From Pseudomonas protegens CHA0 (GTDB taxonomy: Bacteria; Pseudomonadota; Gammaproteobacteria; Pseudomonadales; Pseudomonadaceae), in NCBI RefSeq assembly GCF_000397205.1, contig NC_021237.1, positions 931,001 to 995,000 of the forward strand: DNA of 64,000 nucleotides, given 5' to 3'. A model generated the notes under the pieces. It was not told where the DNA came from, made no database searches, and saw only the letters and a program-made list of their open reading frames with translations. Both the position numbers and the translations under genes were made by a program. Every line of letters starts with the position of its first letter. Positions within the stretch are counted from its first letter, which is position 1. Shown in pieces: positions 46,191 through 55,898 of this stretch.

Positions 46191-48707
46191 ATGACGCAAG
46201 TCACGGTGAAACAACTGGCCGATGAGGTCAAAACACCGGTAGAGCGCCTGCTGCAGCAGATGCGTGAGGCAGGTCTGCCGCACACCGCCGCCGAGGAACA
46301 TGTGAGCGACAGTGAGAAGCAGTCGTTGCTGACTCACCTGAAAAGCAGCCACAAGGCGAAAGTGGAAGAACCACGCAAAATTACTTTGCAGCGCAAGACC
46401 ACCAGCACCCTGCGGGTTGCTGGCAGCAAGAGCATCAGCGTTGAAGTGCGCAAGAAGAAAGTCTTCGTACAGCGCAGCCCGGAAGAAATCGAAGCCGAGC
46501 GTCAACGCGAACTGGAAGAACGTCGCGCAGTAGAAAATGCTGCTCGTCAGAAGGCTGAAGAAGAAGCCAAGCGTCGCGCCGAAGAAGAAGCGCGTCGCCA
46601 GCCTGCTCCGGTTGCCGAGCCGGTTGCTGCGCAAGCAGCAGCTCCTGCTCCAGCGCCTGTAGTCGAGCCTGTGCAGGAAGCTCCGGTGGCCACTGCGGCT
46701 CCAGCAGCTGACGCGCGCAAGAAAGACGAACAGCGCCGTCCGGACAAGACCCGCAACGACGACAACCGTCGTGGCGGCGATGGCGAGCGCAAAAATGCTC
46801 CGCATCGTGCTTCGGTCAAGGAAAAGGCGCCAGCTCCGCGCGTTGCCCCACGTACCACCGACGAAGAAAGCGATGGCTTCCGTCGTGGTGGTCGCGGCAA
46901 GGCCAAGCTGAAGAAGCGCAATGCTCACGGTTTCCAGAGCCCAACCGGGCCAGTGGTACGTGACGTGCAGATCGGCGAGACCATCACTGTGGGCGAACTG
47001 GCCCAGCAGATGTCGGTCAAGGCTGCCGAAGTCATCAAGTTCATGTTCAAGCTGGGTACTCCAGCCACTATCAACCAGGTTCTGGACCAGGAAACTGCCC
47101 AGTTGGTTGCTGAAGAACTGGGCCACAAAGTGACCCTGGTCAGCGACACCGCCCTGGAAGATTCCCTGGCCGAGTCCCTGAAGTTCGAAGGTGAAGCGGT
47201 TGCCCGTGCGCCGGTCGTGACCGTAATGGGCCACGTTGACCACGGTAAGACCTCGTTGCTGGACTACATCCGTCGCGCCAAAGTGGCCGCGGGCGAGGCC
47301 GGCGGCATCACCCAGCACATCGGTGCCTACCACGTAGAAACCGAGCGCGGCATGGTCACTTTCCTCGACACCCCTGGTCACGCCGCGTTTACCGCCATGC
47401 GTGCCCGTGGTGCCAAGGCCACCGACATTGTGATCCTGGTGGTTGCAGCGGACGACGGTGTGATGCCGCAGACCGTTGAAGCCGTTCAGCACGCACAAGC
47501 TGCCGGCGTTCCGCTGGTGGTTGCGGTGAACAAGATCGACAAGCCGGGCGCAGACCTGGACCGTATCCGCAGTGAGCTTTCGGTTCACGGCGTGACGTCG
47601 GAAGACTGGGGTGGTGATACTCCATTCGTACCGGTCTCCGCGAAAATGGGTACCGGTGTCGACGACCTGCTGGAAGCTGTTCTGCTGCAGGCCGAAGTCC
47701 TGGAACTCAAGGCGACTCCTTCGGCCCCGGGCCGCGGTGTCGTGGTCGAGTCCCGCCTCGACAAGGGCCGCGGCCCGGTAGCTACCGTGCTTGTTCAGGA
47801 CGGTACGCTGCGTCAAGGCGACATGGTGCTGGTCGGTTCGAACTATGGCCGCGTGCGCGCCATGCTCGACGAGAACGGCAAGCCAATCAAGGAAGCCGGT
47901 CCTTCCATTCCGGTCGAGATCCTCGGCCTGGACGGTACTCCGGACGCTGGCGACGAGATGAGCGTGGTTGCCGACGAGAAGAAAGCCCGTGAAGTGGCTT
48001 TGTTCCGTCAAGGCAAGTTCCGCGAGGTCAAGCTGGCCCGTGCTCACGCCGGCAAGCTGGAAAACATCTTCGAAAGCATGGGCCAGGAAGAGAAGAAGAC
48101 GCTCAACATCGTCCTCAAATCCGACGTCCGTGGTTCGCTGGAAGCTCTGCAAGGCGCTCTGAACGGCCTGGGCAACGACGAAGTGCAAGTGCGCGTAGTG
48201 GGCGGCGGCGTCGGTGGTATCACCGAAAGCGACGCCAACCTGGCACTGGCCTCCAACGCTGTACTGTTCGGCTTCAACGTGCGTGCCGATGCCGGCGCAC
48301 GGAAGATCGTCGAGCAGGAAGGTCTGGATATGCGTTACTACAACGTGATCTACGACATCATCGAAGACGTCAAGAAAGCCCTGACCGGTATGCTGGGCAG
48401 CGACGTTCGGGAGAACATCCTGGGTGTTGCCGAAGTTCGCGACGTGTTCCGCTCGCCGAAGTTTGGTGCGATCGCCGGTTGCATGGTCATCGAAGGTGTC
48501 GTGCACCGTAACCGTCCAATCCGCGTACTGCGTGAAGACATCGTTATCTTCGAAGGCGAGCTGGAATCCCTGCGCCGCTTCAAGGATGACGCCTCTGAAG
48601 TACGTGCCGGTATGGAATGCGGTATCGGCGTGAAGAGCTACAACGACGTCAAAGTCGGCGACAAGATCGAAGTCTTCGAGAAGGTCCAGGTTGCTCGCAG
48701 CCTCTAA
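46191..48707 (+). CDS. infB: Translation initiation factor IF-2
   Basis: 838 residues. A charged, Ala/Pro/Arg-rich N-terminal ~250 residues (low complexity), then the GTPase core with [12 protein letters not shown] near 347, DTPGHAAF and NKIDKPGAD, domain II, and the fMet-tRNA-binding C-terminal domain ending in [15 protein letters not shown]. Positions initiator tRNA on the ribosome; its tRNA gene is at the head of the same cluster. Confidence 0.98.
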   Translation: MTQVTVKQLADEVKTPVERLLQQMREAGLPHTAAEEHVSDSEKQSLLTHLKSSHKAKVEEPRKITLQRKTTSTLRVAGSKSISVEVRKKKVFVQRSPEEIEAERQRELEERRAVENAARQKAEEEAKRRAEEEARRQPAPVAEPVAAQAAAPAPAPVVEPVQEAPVATAAPAADARKKDEQRRPDKTRNDDNRRGGDGERKNAPHRASVKEKAPAPRVAPRTTDEESDGFRRGGRGKAKLKKRNAHGFQSPTGPVVRDVQIGETITVGELAQQMSVKAAEVIKFMFKLGTPATINQVLDQETAQLVAEELGHKVTLVSDTALEDSLAESLKFEGEAVARAPVVTVMGHVDHGKTSLLDYIRRAKVAAGEAGGITQHIGAYHVETERGMVTFLDTPGHAAFTAMRARGAKATDIVILVVAADDGVMPQTVEAVQHAQAAGVPLVVAVNKIDKPGADLDRIRSELSVHGVTSEDWGGDTPFVPVSAKMGTGVDDLLEAVLLQAEVLELKATPSAPGRGVVVESRLDKGRGPVATVLVQDGTLRQGDMVLVGSNYGRVRAMLDENGKPIKEAGPSIPVEILGLDGTPDAGDEMSVVADEKKAREVALFRQGKFREVKLARAHAGKLENIFESMGQEEKKTLNIVLKSDVRGSLEALQGALNGLGNDEVQVRVVGGGVGGITESDANLALASNAVLFGFNVRADAGARKIVEQEGLDMRYYNVIYDIIEDVKKALTGMLGSDVRENILGVAEVRDVFRSPKFGAIAGCMVIEGVVHRNRPIRVLREDIVIFEGELESLRRFKDDASEVRAGMECGIGVKSYNDVKVGDKIEVFEKVQVARSL

Positions 48708-48778
48708 CTCGCGCACTTCAAGAGCCCTGATGGCCGCTTGCATGCAAATGCACGGCGCCCTCGGCGGCCTCTAAACGC

Positions 48779-48813
48779 AACGCCCGGTCTGGCTTCTGCC
48801 AGGCCGGGCGTTT
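48779..48813 (+). terminator. Stable hairpin between infB and rbfA
   Basis: AACGCCCGG(T)CTGG-CTTCTG-CCAG(G)CCGGGCGTT followed by T: long GC-rich stem in the 159-base gap. It may attenuate rbfA-truB or be a processing site. Confidence 0.7.
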
Positions 48814-48866
48814 GCCGCTTTCAGACCACACGGGTTTCACCGTGAGGCAGTAACAGGTAACAAGAC

Positions 48867-49268
48867 ATGGCAAAAGAATACAGCCGTACCCAACGTATCG
48901 GTGATCAGATGCAGCGCGAACTGGCGCAACTGATCCGTCGTGAAGTCAAGGATCCACGCGTCGGCCTGGTGACCATCACCGCCGTGGAAGTCAGCCGCGA
49001 CGTCGGCCACGCGAAGATCTTCATCACCGTGATGGGCCAGGAAAACGCCGAACAAATCGCCCAGAGCATCAAGGTGCTGAACTCGGCGGCAGGTTTCCTG
49101 CGCATGCAATTGGCCAAGGAAATGAAGCTGCGCAGCGTGCCGCAACTGCACTTCCATTACGACGAGAGCGTGGCCCGCGGGGCGCACCTGTCGGCCCTGA
49201 TCGAGCGTGCCGTGGCTGAAGACAGCCAGCATGGCGACGCGCCTGCCCCTGAAGACGCCAAGGAGTAA
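48867..49268 (+). CDS. rbfA: Ribosome-binding factor A
   Basis: 133 residues, KH-like fold: [51 protein letters not shown]. Needed for 16S maturation and cold adaptation. Confidence 0.97.
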   Translation: MAKEYSRTQRIGDQMQRELAQLIRREVKDPRVGLVTITAVEVSRDVGHAKIFITVMGQENAEQIAQSIKVLNSAAGFLRMQLAKEMKLRSVPQLHFHYDESVARGAHLSALIERAVAEDSQHGDAPAPEDAKE

Positions 49269-49271
49269 GCG

Positions 49272-50189
49272 GTGGCTCAGGTCAAGCGTATCCGTCGTAA
49301 CGTCAGCGGCATCATCCTCCTGGACAAGCCGCTGGGCTTCACCTCCAACGCGGCGCTGCAGAAGGTCCGTTGGCTGCTCAATGCCGAGAAGGCCGGCCAC
49401 ACCGGTAGCCTCGACCCCCTGGCCACCGGCGTTTTGCCGCTGTGCTTTGGCGAGGCCACCAAGTTCTCGCAATACCTGCTCGATTCCGACAAGGGTTACG
49501 AAACCCTGGCTCAGTTGGGCAAGACCACCACCACCGCGGACGCTGAAGGCGAAGTTTTGCAGACCCGCGAAGTGACCGTTGGTCGTGCCGATATCGAGGC
49601 GGTATTGCCGGAATTTCGTGGCGAAATCAAGCAGATACCGCCGATGTACTCGGCCCTCAAACGCGATGGCCAGCCACTCTACAAACTGGCTCGTGCAGGG
49701 GAAGTGGTGGAGCGCGAACCGCGTTCTGTTACTATTGCGCGCTTGGAATTGCTCGCCTTCGAAGGTGACACTGCTCGCCTGGCGGTGGACTGCAGCAAAG
49801 GCACCTATATCCGCACCCTGGTGGAAGATATCGGTGAAAAGCTCGGCTGTGGTGCCTACGTTGCAGAACTGCGACGGACCCAGGCCGGACCTTTCAGCCT
49901 GGCCCAGACGGTCACCCTGGAAGAGCTTGAAGCGGTGCACGCCGAAGGCGGCAACGAAGCGGTAGACCGCTTCCTGATGCCATCGGACAGCGGTCTGCTG
50001 GATTGGCCGCTGCTGCAGTTCTCGGAGCACAGCGCGTTCTACTGGCTCAACGGCCAGCCGGTACGTGCCCCGGATGCACCGAAGTTCGGCATGGTGCGGG
50101 TACAGGATCACAACGGTCGCTTCATCGGTATCGGTGAAGTGAGCGAAGACGGGCGCATCGCGCCGCGTCGACTGATTCGGTCAGAATGA
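49272..50189 (+). CDS. truB: tRNA pseudouridine-55 synthase TruB
   Basis: 305 residues. [10 protein letters not shown] and the catalytic aspartate in [17 protein letters not shown] near 46; C-terminal PUA-like domain. GTG start three bases after rbfA. Confidence 0.97.
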   Translation: MAQVKRIRRNVSGIILLDKPLGFTSNAALQKVRWLLNAEKAGHTGSLDPLATGVLPLCFGEATKFSQYLLDSDKGYETLAQLGKTTTTADAEGEVLQTREVTVGRADIEAVLPEFRGEIKQIPPMYSALKRDGQPLYKLARAGEVVEREPRSVTIARLELLAFEGDTARLAVDCSKGTYIRTLVEDIGEKLGCGAYVAELRRTQAGPFSLAQTVTLEELEAVHAEGGNEAVDRFLMPSDSGLLDWPLLQFSEHSAFYWLNGQPVRAPDAPKFGMVRVQDHNGRFIGIGEVSEDGRIAPRRLIRSE

Positions 50190-50239
50190 CCGGACGAGGG
50201 TGGCTGTTAACAGGCACGGTCACTACTCATTTATAGATA

Positions 50240-50284
50240 CAGGGATTTGTCCCTGGCCTGTTGAAACTGTTCTTGAACAGTTTC
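50240..50284 (+). promoter_or_regulatory. Paired hairpins in the rpsO leader
   Basis: CAGGG-ATTTGT-CCCTG (50240-50255) and the perfect 22-base palindrome GAAACTGTTCTTGAACAGTTTC (50263-50284) lie just upstream of rpsO; the second ends 20 bases before the ATG. In E. coli S15 represses its own translation through leader structure; this could be the Pseudomonas counterpart. Confidence 0.6.
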
Positions 50285-50304
50285 CTGATATAAGGATTGC
50301 CCAC

Positions 50305-50574
50305 ATGGCACTCAGCGTTGAAGAAAAAGCTCAGATCGTAACCGACTACCAGCAAGCTGTTGGTGACACTGGTTCGCCAGAAGTGCAAGTTGCACTGCTG
50401 ACCGCCAACATCAACAAACTGCAAGGTCACTTCAAAGCCAACGGTAAAGACCACCACTCCCGTCGTGGCCTGATCCGCATGGTAAACCAGCGTCGTAAGC
50501 TGCTGGACTACCTGAAAGGCAAGGACCTGAGCCGTTACAGCACCCTGATCGGTCGTCTGGGTCTGCGTCGCTAA
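50305..50574 (+). CDS. rpsO: 30S ribosomal protein S15
   Basis: 89 residues, the universal length; [60 protein letters not shown]. Binds the central domain of 16S rRNA. Confidence 0.99.
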   Translation: MALSVEEKAQIVTDYQQAVGDTGSPEVQVALLTANINKLQGHFKANGKDHHSRRGLIRMVNQRRKLLDYLKGKDLSRYSTLIGRLGLRR

Positions 50575-50604
50575 TCAGCGATTGCGCTATGAGGTTGGTT
50601 GTTT

Positions 50605-50639
50605 GCCATGCGTCAGCGGTTTTTCCGCCGGCGTATGGC
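50605..50639 (+). promoter_or_regulatory. Extended stem-loop in the pnp leader
   Basis: GCCATGCG pairs with CGTATGGC (one G-U) and an inner GCGG/CCGC stem closes a T5 loop. It lies between rpsO and pnp, where the E. coli pnp leader has the RNase III-cleaved hairpin used for PNPase autocontrol. Structure is seen; role is inferred from position. Confidence 0.6.
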
Positions 50640-50771
50640 AGGCTTCCAGCCTCAAGTTTTATCTGCTGCACTGTTTTACCTGGACAATAAAGGCTGGGCC
50701 GATTCCCCGCATTGCCCAAGAATTTCGCAAGAAGCAAGTTTCCCCAAGAGCCACAAAGAAGGTAGGACACC

Positions 50772-52877
50772 GTGAACCCGGTAATCAAAAAATTCCAGTT
50801 CGGTCAGTCGACCGTAACCCTCGAGACTGGCCGTATCGCCCGTCAGGCCTCCGGCGCAGTATTGGTCACCGTTGACGACGACGTCAGCGTATTGGTGACC
50901 GTGGTTGGCGCCAAGCAAGCCGATCCAGGCAAGGGCTTCTTCCCTCTGTCTGTTCACTACCAGGAAAAGACTTACGCTGCCGGTAAGATCCCTGGCGGTT
51001 TCTTCAAGCGCGAAGGCCGTCCTTCCGAGAAAGAAACCCTGACCTCGCGTCTGATCGACCGTCCGATCCGCCCTCTGTTCCCAGAAGGCTTCATGAACGA
51101 AGTGCAGGTAGTCTGCACCGTGGTTTCCACCAGCAAGAAGACCGATCCGGACATCGCTGCGATGATCGGTACCTCGGCTGCCCTGGCCATTTCCGGCATT
51201 CCTTTCGACGGCCCGATCGGCGCCGCTCGCGTGGCATTCCACGAAAGCACCGGCTACCTGCTGAACCCGACCTACGAGCAACTGGCTGCTTCGAGCCTGG
51301 ACATGGTCGTGGCCGGTACCGAAGAAGCTGTACTGATGGTTGAATCGGAAGCCAAAGAGCTGACCGAAGACCAGATGCTGGGCGCTGTACTGTTCGCCCA
51401 CGACGAATTCCAGTCGGTGATCAAGGCTGTCAAAGAGCTGGCCGCCGAAGCTGCCAAGCCTACCTGGGACTGGGCTGCTGCCCCAGAAGCCACCGAACTG
51501 CTGGGCGCTATCCGTGCCGAGTTCGGCGAAGCCATCTCCCAGGCTTACACCATCACCGTCAAGGCCGACCGTTACGCTCGCCTGGGCGAGCTGAAAGACC
51601 AGGTCGTCGCCAAGCTCTCCGGTGAAGAAGGCCAGCCTTCGGCGTCCGACGTCAAAGCCGCTTTCGGCGAGATCGAATACCGCACCGTTCGCGAAAACAT
51701 CGTCAACGGCAAGCCGCGTATCGACGGCCGCGACACCCGCACCGTACGTCCGCTGAACATCGAAGTCGGCGTACTGCCCAAGACTCACGGTTCGGCCCTG
51801 TTCACCCGTGGCGAAACCCAGGCCCTGGTGGTTGCGACCCTGGGTACTGCCCGTGACGCACAGCTGCTGGACACCCTGGAAGGCGAAAAGAAAGACCCCT
51901 TCATGCTGCACTACAACTTCCCTCCGTTCTCGGTGGGCGAGTGTGGTCGCATGGGCGGCGCTGGTCGTCGTGAAATCGGTCACGGCCGTCTGGCCCGTCG
52001 TTCGGTCCAGGCCATGCTGCCAGCCGCCGACGTGTTCCCTTACACCATCCGCGTAGTATCGGAAATCACCGAGTCCAACGGTTCCAGCTCCATGGCTTCC
52101 GTGTGCGGTGCTTCACTGGCGCTGATGGACGCTGGTGTACCAATGAAGGCGCCGGTTGCCGGTATCGCCATGGGCCTGGTCAAGGAAGGCGAGAAGTTCG
52201 CAGTCCTGACCGACATCCTGGGTGACGAAGACCACCTGGGCGACATGGACTTCAAGGTAGCCGGTACCGCCAAAGGCGTCACCGCGCTGCAGATGGACAT
52301 CAAGATCAAGGGCATCACCGAAGAGATCATGGAGATCGCCCTGGGCCAGGCCCTGGAAGCTCGCCTGAACATCCTCGGTCAGATGAACCAGATCATCGGT
52401 CAGTCCCGTACCGAGCTGTCGGCCAACGCTCCGACCATGATCGCGATGAAGATCGACACCGACAAGATCCGTGACGTCATCGGTAAAGGCGGCGCCACCA
52501 TCCGCGCGATCTGTGAAGAAACCAAGGCTTCGATCGACATCGAAGACGACGGCTCGATCAAGATCTTCGGCGAAACCAAGGAAGCTGCAGAGGCCGCGCG
52601 TCAGCGCGTTCTGGGCATCACCGCGGAAGCCGAGATCGGCAAGATCTACGTCGGCAAGGTTGAGCGCATCGTCGACTTCGGCGCCTTCGTCAACATCCTG
52701 CCGGGCAAGGATGGTCTGGTGCACATCTCCATGCTGAGCGACGCTCGCGTTGAGAAAGTCACCGACATCCTGAAAGAAGGCCAGGAAGTGGAAGTGCTGG
52801 TACTGGACGTGGACAACCGCGGCCGTATCAAGCTGTCCATCAAAGACGTGGCAGCAGCCAAGGCTTCGGGCGTTTAA
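50772..52877 (+). CDS. pnp: Polynucleotide phosphorylase
   Basis: 701 residues: two RNase PH cores ([36 protein letters not shown]), a linking helical domain, then KH ([15 protein letters not shown]) and S1 ([20 protein letters not shown]). 3'-to-5' phosphorolysis of RNA; degradosome partner. GTG start at 50772 preceded by an AAGAAGG site. Confidence 0.98.
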   Translation: MNPVIKKFQFGQSTVTLETGRIARQASGAVLVTVDDDVSVLVTVVGAKQADPGKGFFPLSVHYQEKTYAAGKIPGGFFKREGRPSEKETLTSRLIDRPIRPLFPEGFMNEVQVVCTVVSTSKKTDPDIAAMIGTSAALAISGIPFDGPIGAARVAFHESTGYLLNPTYEQLAASSLDMVVAGTEEAVLMVESEAKELTEDQMLGAVLFAHDEFQSVIKAVKELAAEAAKPTWDWAAAPEATELLGAIRAEFGEAISQAYTITVKADRYARLGELKDQVVAKLSGEEGQPSASDVKAAFGEIEYRTVRENIVNGKPRIDGRDTRTVRPLNIEVGVLPKTHGSALFTRGETQALVVATLGTARDAQLLDTLEGEKKDPFMLHYNFPPFSVGECGRMGGAGRREIGHGRLARRSVQAMLPAADVFPYTIRVVSEITESNGSSSMASVCGASLALMDAGVPMKAPVAGIAMGLVKEGEKFAVLTDILGDEDHLGDMDFKVAGTAKGVTALQMDIKIKGITEEIMEIALGQALEARLNILGQMNQIIGQSRTELSANAPTMIAMKIDTDKIRDVIGKGGATIRAICEETKASIDIEDDGSIKIFGETKEAAEAARQRVLGITAEAEIGKIYVGKVERIVDFGAFVNILPGKDGLVHISMLSDARVEKVTDILKEGQEVEVLVLDVDNRGRIKLSIKDVAAAKASGV

Positions 52878-52907
52878 TCACCCTTTAGCCTTACGCTGAA
52901 CAAGCAG

Positions 52908-52933
52908 ACGCCCCGACTGGTTCGGGGCGTTTT
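52908..52933 (+). terminator. pnp terminator
   Basis: ACGCCCCGA-CTGG-TTCGGGGCGT then TTT; 8-9 bp GC stem, 31 bases after the pnp stop. Confidence 0.9.
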
Positions 52934-52996
52934 GCTATCTGCGATAAAAGCCGCTCGGTTGCCGGCCCGGGGCGCTGGTGCTAGGTTTTAGCCCAC

Positions 52997-53072
52997 GCCG
53001 GTGTAGCTCAGTCGGTAGAGCAGCGCACTCGTAACGCGAAGGTCGCAGGTTCGATTCCTGTCTCCGGCACCA
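52997..53072 (+). tRNA. tRNA-Thr (anticodon CGT)
   Basis: 76 bases with encoded CCA. D-arm AGCTCAGTCGGTAGAGC, anticodon loop CTCGTAA (CGT, reads ACG), T-loop TTCGATT. Compared with an ideal cloverleaf, it has a T6:T67 mismatch in the acceptor stem and A31:C39 plus G27:A43 in the anticodon stem; E. coli thrW, as I remember it, shares only the G27:A43. It is probably functional, but less well paired than usual. Confidence 0.88.
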
Positions 53073-53497
53073 CATTTCGGGTTGAGAGCAGTTTATGGCT
53101 GTCTAAACCCACCCTCCCAACAAAGTTCGCCAGGCTTTGAATGAGCACCCTTGAAAGGCGGGAAACTACGAGGCACCCGCAAAAGTGTGCCCTGGAAGTT
53201 TCAGAGGTTCCCGGTGCTATTCAATTGAACGCTCCTATAGTTGTTTGTGGACGTGCGCCTCATTGTTTATGCGGATTTAGCAGCCAGAGAGACTTGTATC
53301 AACGAAGACTTTCCGCGCCTGTACTCAGCATCCTGTACCGAGTTTTAAGCGGTTTGCTCGGGGTTATCTGGTGTCGGTGTTTTTGTGTCTGGACGAGGTT
53401 AGTGCCCAGTTGTTCACACCTGTGCGGGTCATGAACCGGTTGGTAGCAGCCAGGGGCATTGCGCATAATGACGCCCGCAAATCATGGAGTGACCGGT
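53073..53497. other. 425-base AT-richer region after tRNA-Thr, no gene recognised
   Basis: No coding frame with a ribosome site or recognisable product, no repeat of the tRNA 3' end, no integrase. Composition is clearly less GC-rich than the core. The last ~60 bases should hold the promoter of the lipoprotein gene. Confidence 0.6.
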
Positions 53498-54028
53498 GTG
53501 AAGAAGTGGAAGCTGGCTTTGGCCGGCATAGTGTCGCTGTCCCTTGCAGCCTGTGAGAAAGGACCCTCTTATGAGTTTGAGGGGGAATATTTTGCCGCTG
53601 AAGGCGAAGACTGCACGACGCCAACGAATACCAAAGACCTGGAGCAATATTTCTTAAGAATAACCAAGCAGGTACAGGGAGGAAGTGTGTTGTATTCCGC
53701 TGAGTTTCCTGCTGCTTCAAGGGCTCGGCTGCCTGTTGTCAGCGCGCAAAGCGTTTCACCAGGCGATGATAATGAACTGACTTTCAATTTCACTGAGACC
53801 AAGGTGCCGGAGAGTCGTCCAGAGAGTCCGACATTGAATTTCGTAGTTACTGTCATCCCTAATCAAAGCAAGGAAGGGTATCTATGGCTGACTAGAGCCG
53901 GGATCCTCATAGCCAAGGATGGAGAAGTAAAGGAGTTCGATATTCTCGATAATCTAAGAAGGCTTATCGATGTCGGGCAGACAGGAGCTTGCTTGAGAAA
54001 AGGAACAGCTACGGCTGTGGGGTCCTAG
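53498..54028 (+). CDS. Orphan lipoprotein of unknown function
   Basis: 176 residues from a GTG at 53498 with GGAG seven bases upstream. Residues 1-19 form a lipoprotein signal, KKWKLALAGIVSLSLAAC, lipobox LAAC. The mature part (~158 residues) is beta-rich with two further cysteines (GEDCTTP and TGACLRKG) that could be disulfide-bonded. An upstream ATG at 53459 would put a polar stretch before the signal and is less likely. I recognise no family. AT-rich codon use suggests acquisition. Confidence 0.72.
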   Translation: MKKWKLALAGIVSLSLAACEKGPSYEFEGEYFAAEGEDCTTPTNTKDLEQYFLRITKQVQGGSVLYSAEFPAASRARLPVVSAQSVSPGDDNELTFNFTETKVPESRPESPTLNFVVTVIPNQSKEGYLWLTRAGILIAKDGEVKEFDILDNLRRLIDVGQTGACLRKGTATAVGS

Positions 54029-54349
54029 CTCCGTAACCTGGTGAAACACCGGCATGAAATATCGCTGCGGCTGCATTTGCGAAATCTCGTTCTCTGAGGG
54101 TTCTGCCGGGCTGGCGTCTGCCGATGGCTTGGAAAACCCGGAGTTTTTCTCCAATGGGTGCATCAGGTCATATAAATCGTGGACCAAAGGTCCTATATTC
54201 GGTCCCTGTCTGAGTACCAGCATGCTGTTTTCAGATGATCCAGAATGGTTCTGAAGGCCAGATAAATCGAAGTTCACAACGGTTTTTTGCGGCAGAGAGA
54301 TCCCAACGATCCAGATCCATCTTCCATTCCCACGATCAGAGAGAACGAG
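54029..54349. other. 321-base region between lipoprotein and DUF6388-like gene
   Basis: AT-richer sequence. A 66-codon plus-strand frame from 54054 has no ribosome site and no recognisable motif; I do not call it. No hairpin or repeat stands out. Confidence 0.55.
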
Positions 54350-54646
54350 ATGATTCCTAAAGAGGCAAGAATCGACGTAGCGCTTGAAAGGTACCTGGCT
54401 GCCACGCCTTCCTTGCAAGAGGAAATCAGCGCCCTGAGCCCGGAAGAGCAGAAGCAGCAGGCGCAATGGGCGTTCGAGGACGAGGCGGAGTCCCGCGGCA
54501 TAGAGCCATGGGAACTGGTGCTCGATCTGGTGGCAGAAACACCGGAGGAACTGAAGGCCATGCGCCTGGAGGTGCATCAGGAAGTTGCTGAAGCGCTGGG
54601 CATGGACCTGGAGGACTATCTGCAGCTCAACGAGATCGACGGTTGA
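54350..54646 (+). CDS. DUF6388-like small acidic protein
   Basis: 98 residues from the ATG at 54350 with AGAGAGAACG upstream. All-helical and strongly acidic (ALSPEEQKQQAQWAFEDEAE; ETPEELKAMRLEVHQEVAEA). Matches my memory of the Pseudomonas DUF6388 family; function unknown. Cytoplasmic. Followed by a terminator shared with nadC. Confidence 0.65.
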   Translation: MIPKEARIDVALERYLAATPSLQEEISALSPEEQKQQAQWAFEDEAESRGIEPWELVLDLVAETPEELKAMRLEVHQEVAEALGMDLEDYLQLNEIDG

Positions 54647-54651
54647 GCACG

Positions 54652-54680
54652 ACGCCAGCCTGAACCAGGCTGGCGTTTTT
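54652..54680. terminator. Terminator between DUF6388-like gene and nadC
   Basis: ACGCCAGCCTG-AAC-CAGGCTGGCGT then TTTT: 11-bp perfect stem. Confidence 0.92.
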
Positions 54681-54686
54681 CATGGC

Positions 54687-55535
54687 TCAGAGGCTCAAGC
54701 GCATGGACAGGTCCAGCGCTTTCACGTCCTTGGTCATGGCACCGATGGAAATGTAATCCACCCCGGTCTCGGCGATCGGGCGCAAGGTGCTTTCGTTGAT
54801 CCCGCCACTGGCTTCCAGCTTGGCCTTGCCGGCGTTCAGGCGCACGGCCTCGCGCATGTCGTCCAGGCTCAGTTCGTCGAGCATGATGATGTCGGCCCCG
54901 GCGGCCAGGGCCTCCTTCAGTTCCTCCAGGCTTTCCACTTCCACTTCCACCGGCTTGCCCGGGGCGATCCTGTGGGCGGCGCTGATGGCCTGGGCGATAC
55001 CGCCGCAGGCAGCGATATGGTTTTCCTTGATCAGGAAGGCGTCATACAGGCCGATGCGGTGGTTGTGGCAACCGCCGCAGGTGACCGCGTACTTCTGTGC
55101 CAGGCGCAGCCCCGGCAGGGTCTTGCGGGTATCCAGCAGCTTGACCTGGGTATCGGCGACAAAGTCCGCCAGGTACCGCGCGCGGGTGGCCACGCCGGAC
55201 AGCAGTTGCAGAAAGTTCAGGGCACTGCGCTCGCCGGTGAGCAGCGAGCGGGCTGGGCCTTCGAGGTGGAAAAGCACCTGGTTGGGCACCACCCGCTCAC
55301 CGTCGGCCACTTGCCAGTGCACAGCGACCCGCGGGTCCAGCTGGCGAAAGACCGCATCGACCCAGGCGGTGCCGGCGACTACTGCGGCTTCGCGGGTAAT
55401 GATGGTGGCCTTGGCCAGACGTTCGGCCGGGATCAGTTGCGCGGTGATGTCGCCGCTGCCGATGTCTTCCAGCAACGCACGGCGCACGTTGGCTTCGATT
55501 TCGGCGGTCAGGTCGGCGAGGCGTAGATTCGGCAT
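54687..55535 (-). CDS. nadC: Quinolinate phosphoribosyltransferase NadC
   Basis: 282 residues. Core motifs: [33 protein letters not shown] (PRPP/quinolinate site), [30 protein letters not shown]. De novo NAD synthesis. ATG at 55535; an upstream extension lacks homology. Confidence 0.97.
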   Translation of the reverse strand: MPNLRLADLTAEIEANVRRALLEDIGSGDITAQLIPAERLAKATIITREAAVVAGTAWVDAVFRQLDPRVAVHWQVADGERVVPNQVLFHLEGPARSLLTGERSALNFLQLLSGVATRARYLADFVADTQVKLLDTRKTLPGLRLAQKYAVTCGGCHNHRIGLYDAFLIKENHIAACGGIAQAISAAHRIAPGKPVEVEVESLEELKEALAAGADIIMLDELSLDDMREAVRLNAGKAKLEASGGINESTLRPIAETGVDYISIGAMTKDVKALDLSMRLSL

Positions 55536-55898
55536 AACGGGCTCCACAAACAAAGTGCGCCGATTATAGGGCCAGGGGATCAGCGAACCCAAGGTGGCAA
55601 ATGCCTGCAAGGCATTGGCGAACCTGTCCTGGATGGCTTTGTCTGATGAATAGGAGTGACTTTTCTTGAGTCGCTAGGGGTTATTTCGGAGGAGGCCACA
55701 GAGTCTGCTGGCGCAAGAGGGGACTTTTACAAGATAATATGACTTGTAATTGACGTCATAGCTTTGACGTGTCTTTGGCTTCCCCCTAAATGAAGTGCAG
55801 TGGAGTGCATGCGCCTCCGCTGAGAGCCGGCTGTGAGCGTCGTCGGCTTGACTGAATCTTGATCTCGAACCGAAGAAACACCTTTCCAGGAGGCTTGG
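55536..55898. other. Divergent nadC / DUF1631 promoter region
   Basis: 363 bases, AT-rich in the middle (AAGATAATATGACTTG). A TGACGTCA palindrome lies at about 55751-55758 with a half copy TGACGT at 55765-55770. No gene. Likely holds both promoters. Confidence 0.55.

Noticed and set aside
54054..54254. A 66-codon plus-strand frame between the lipoprotein and the DUF6388-like gene
   Set aside because: No ribosome site, no motif, and its cysteine/serine-rich translation looks like non-coding sequence.
52997..54650. A prophage or integrative element at tRNA-Thr
   Set aside because: No integrase, no duplicated tRNA 3' end, no phage genes. Kept only as a possible decayed island.
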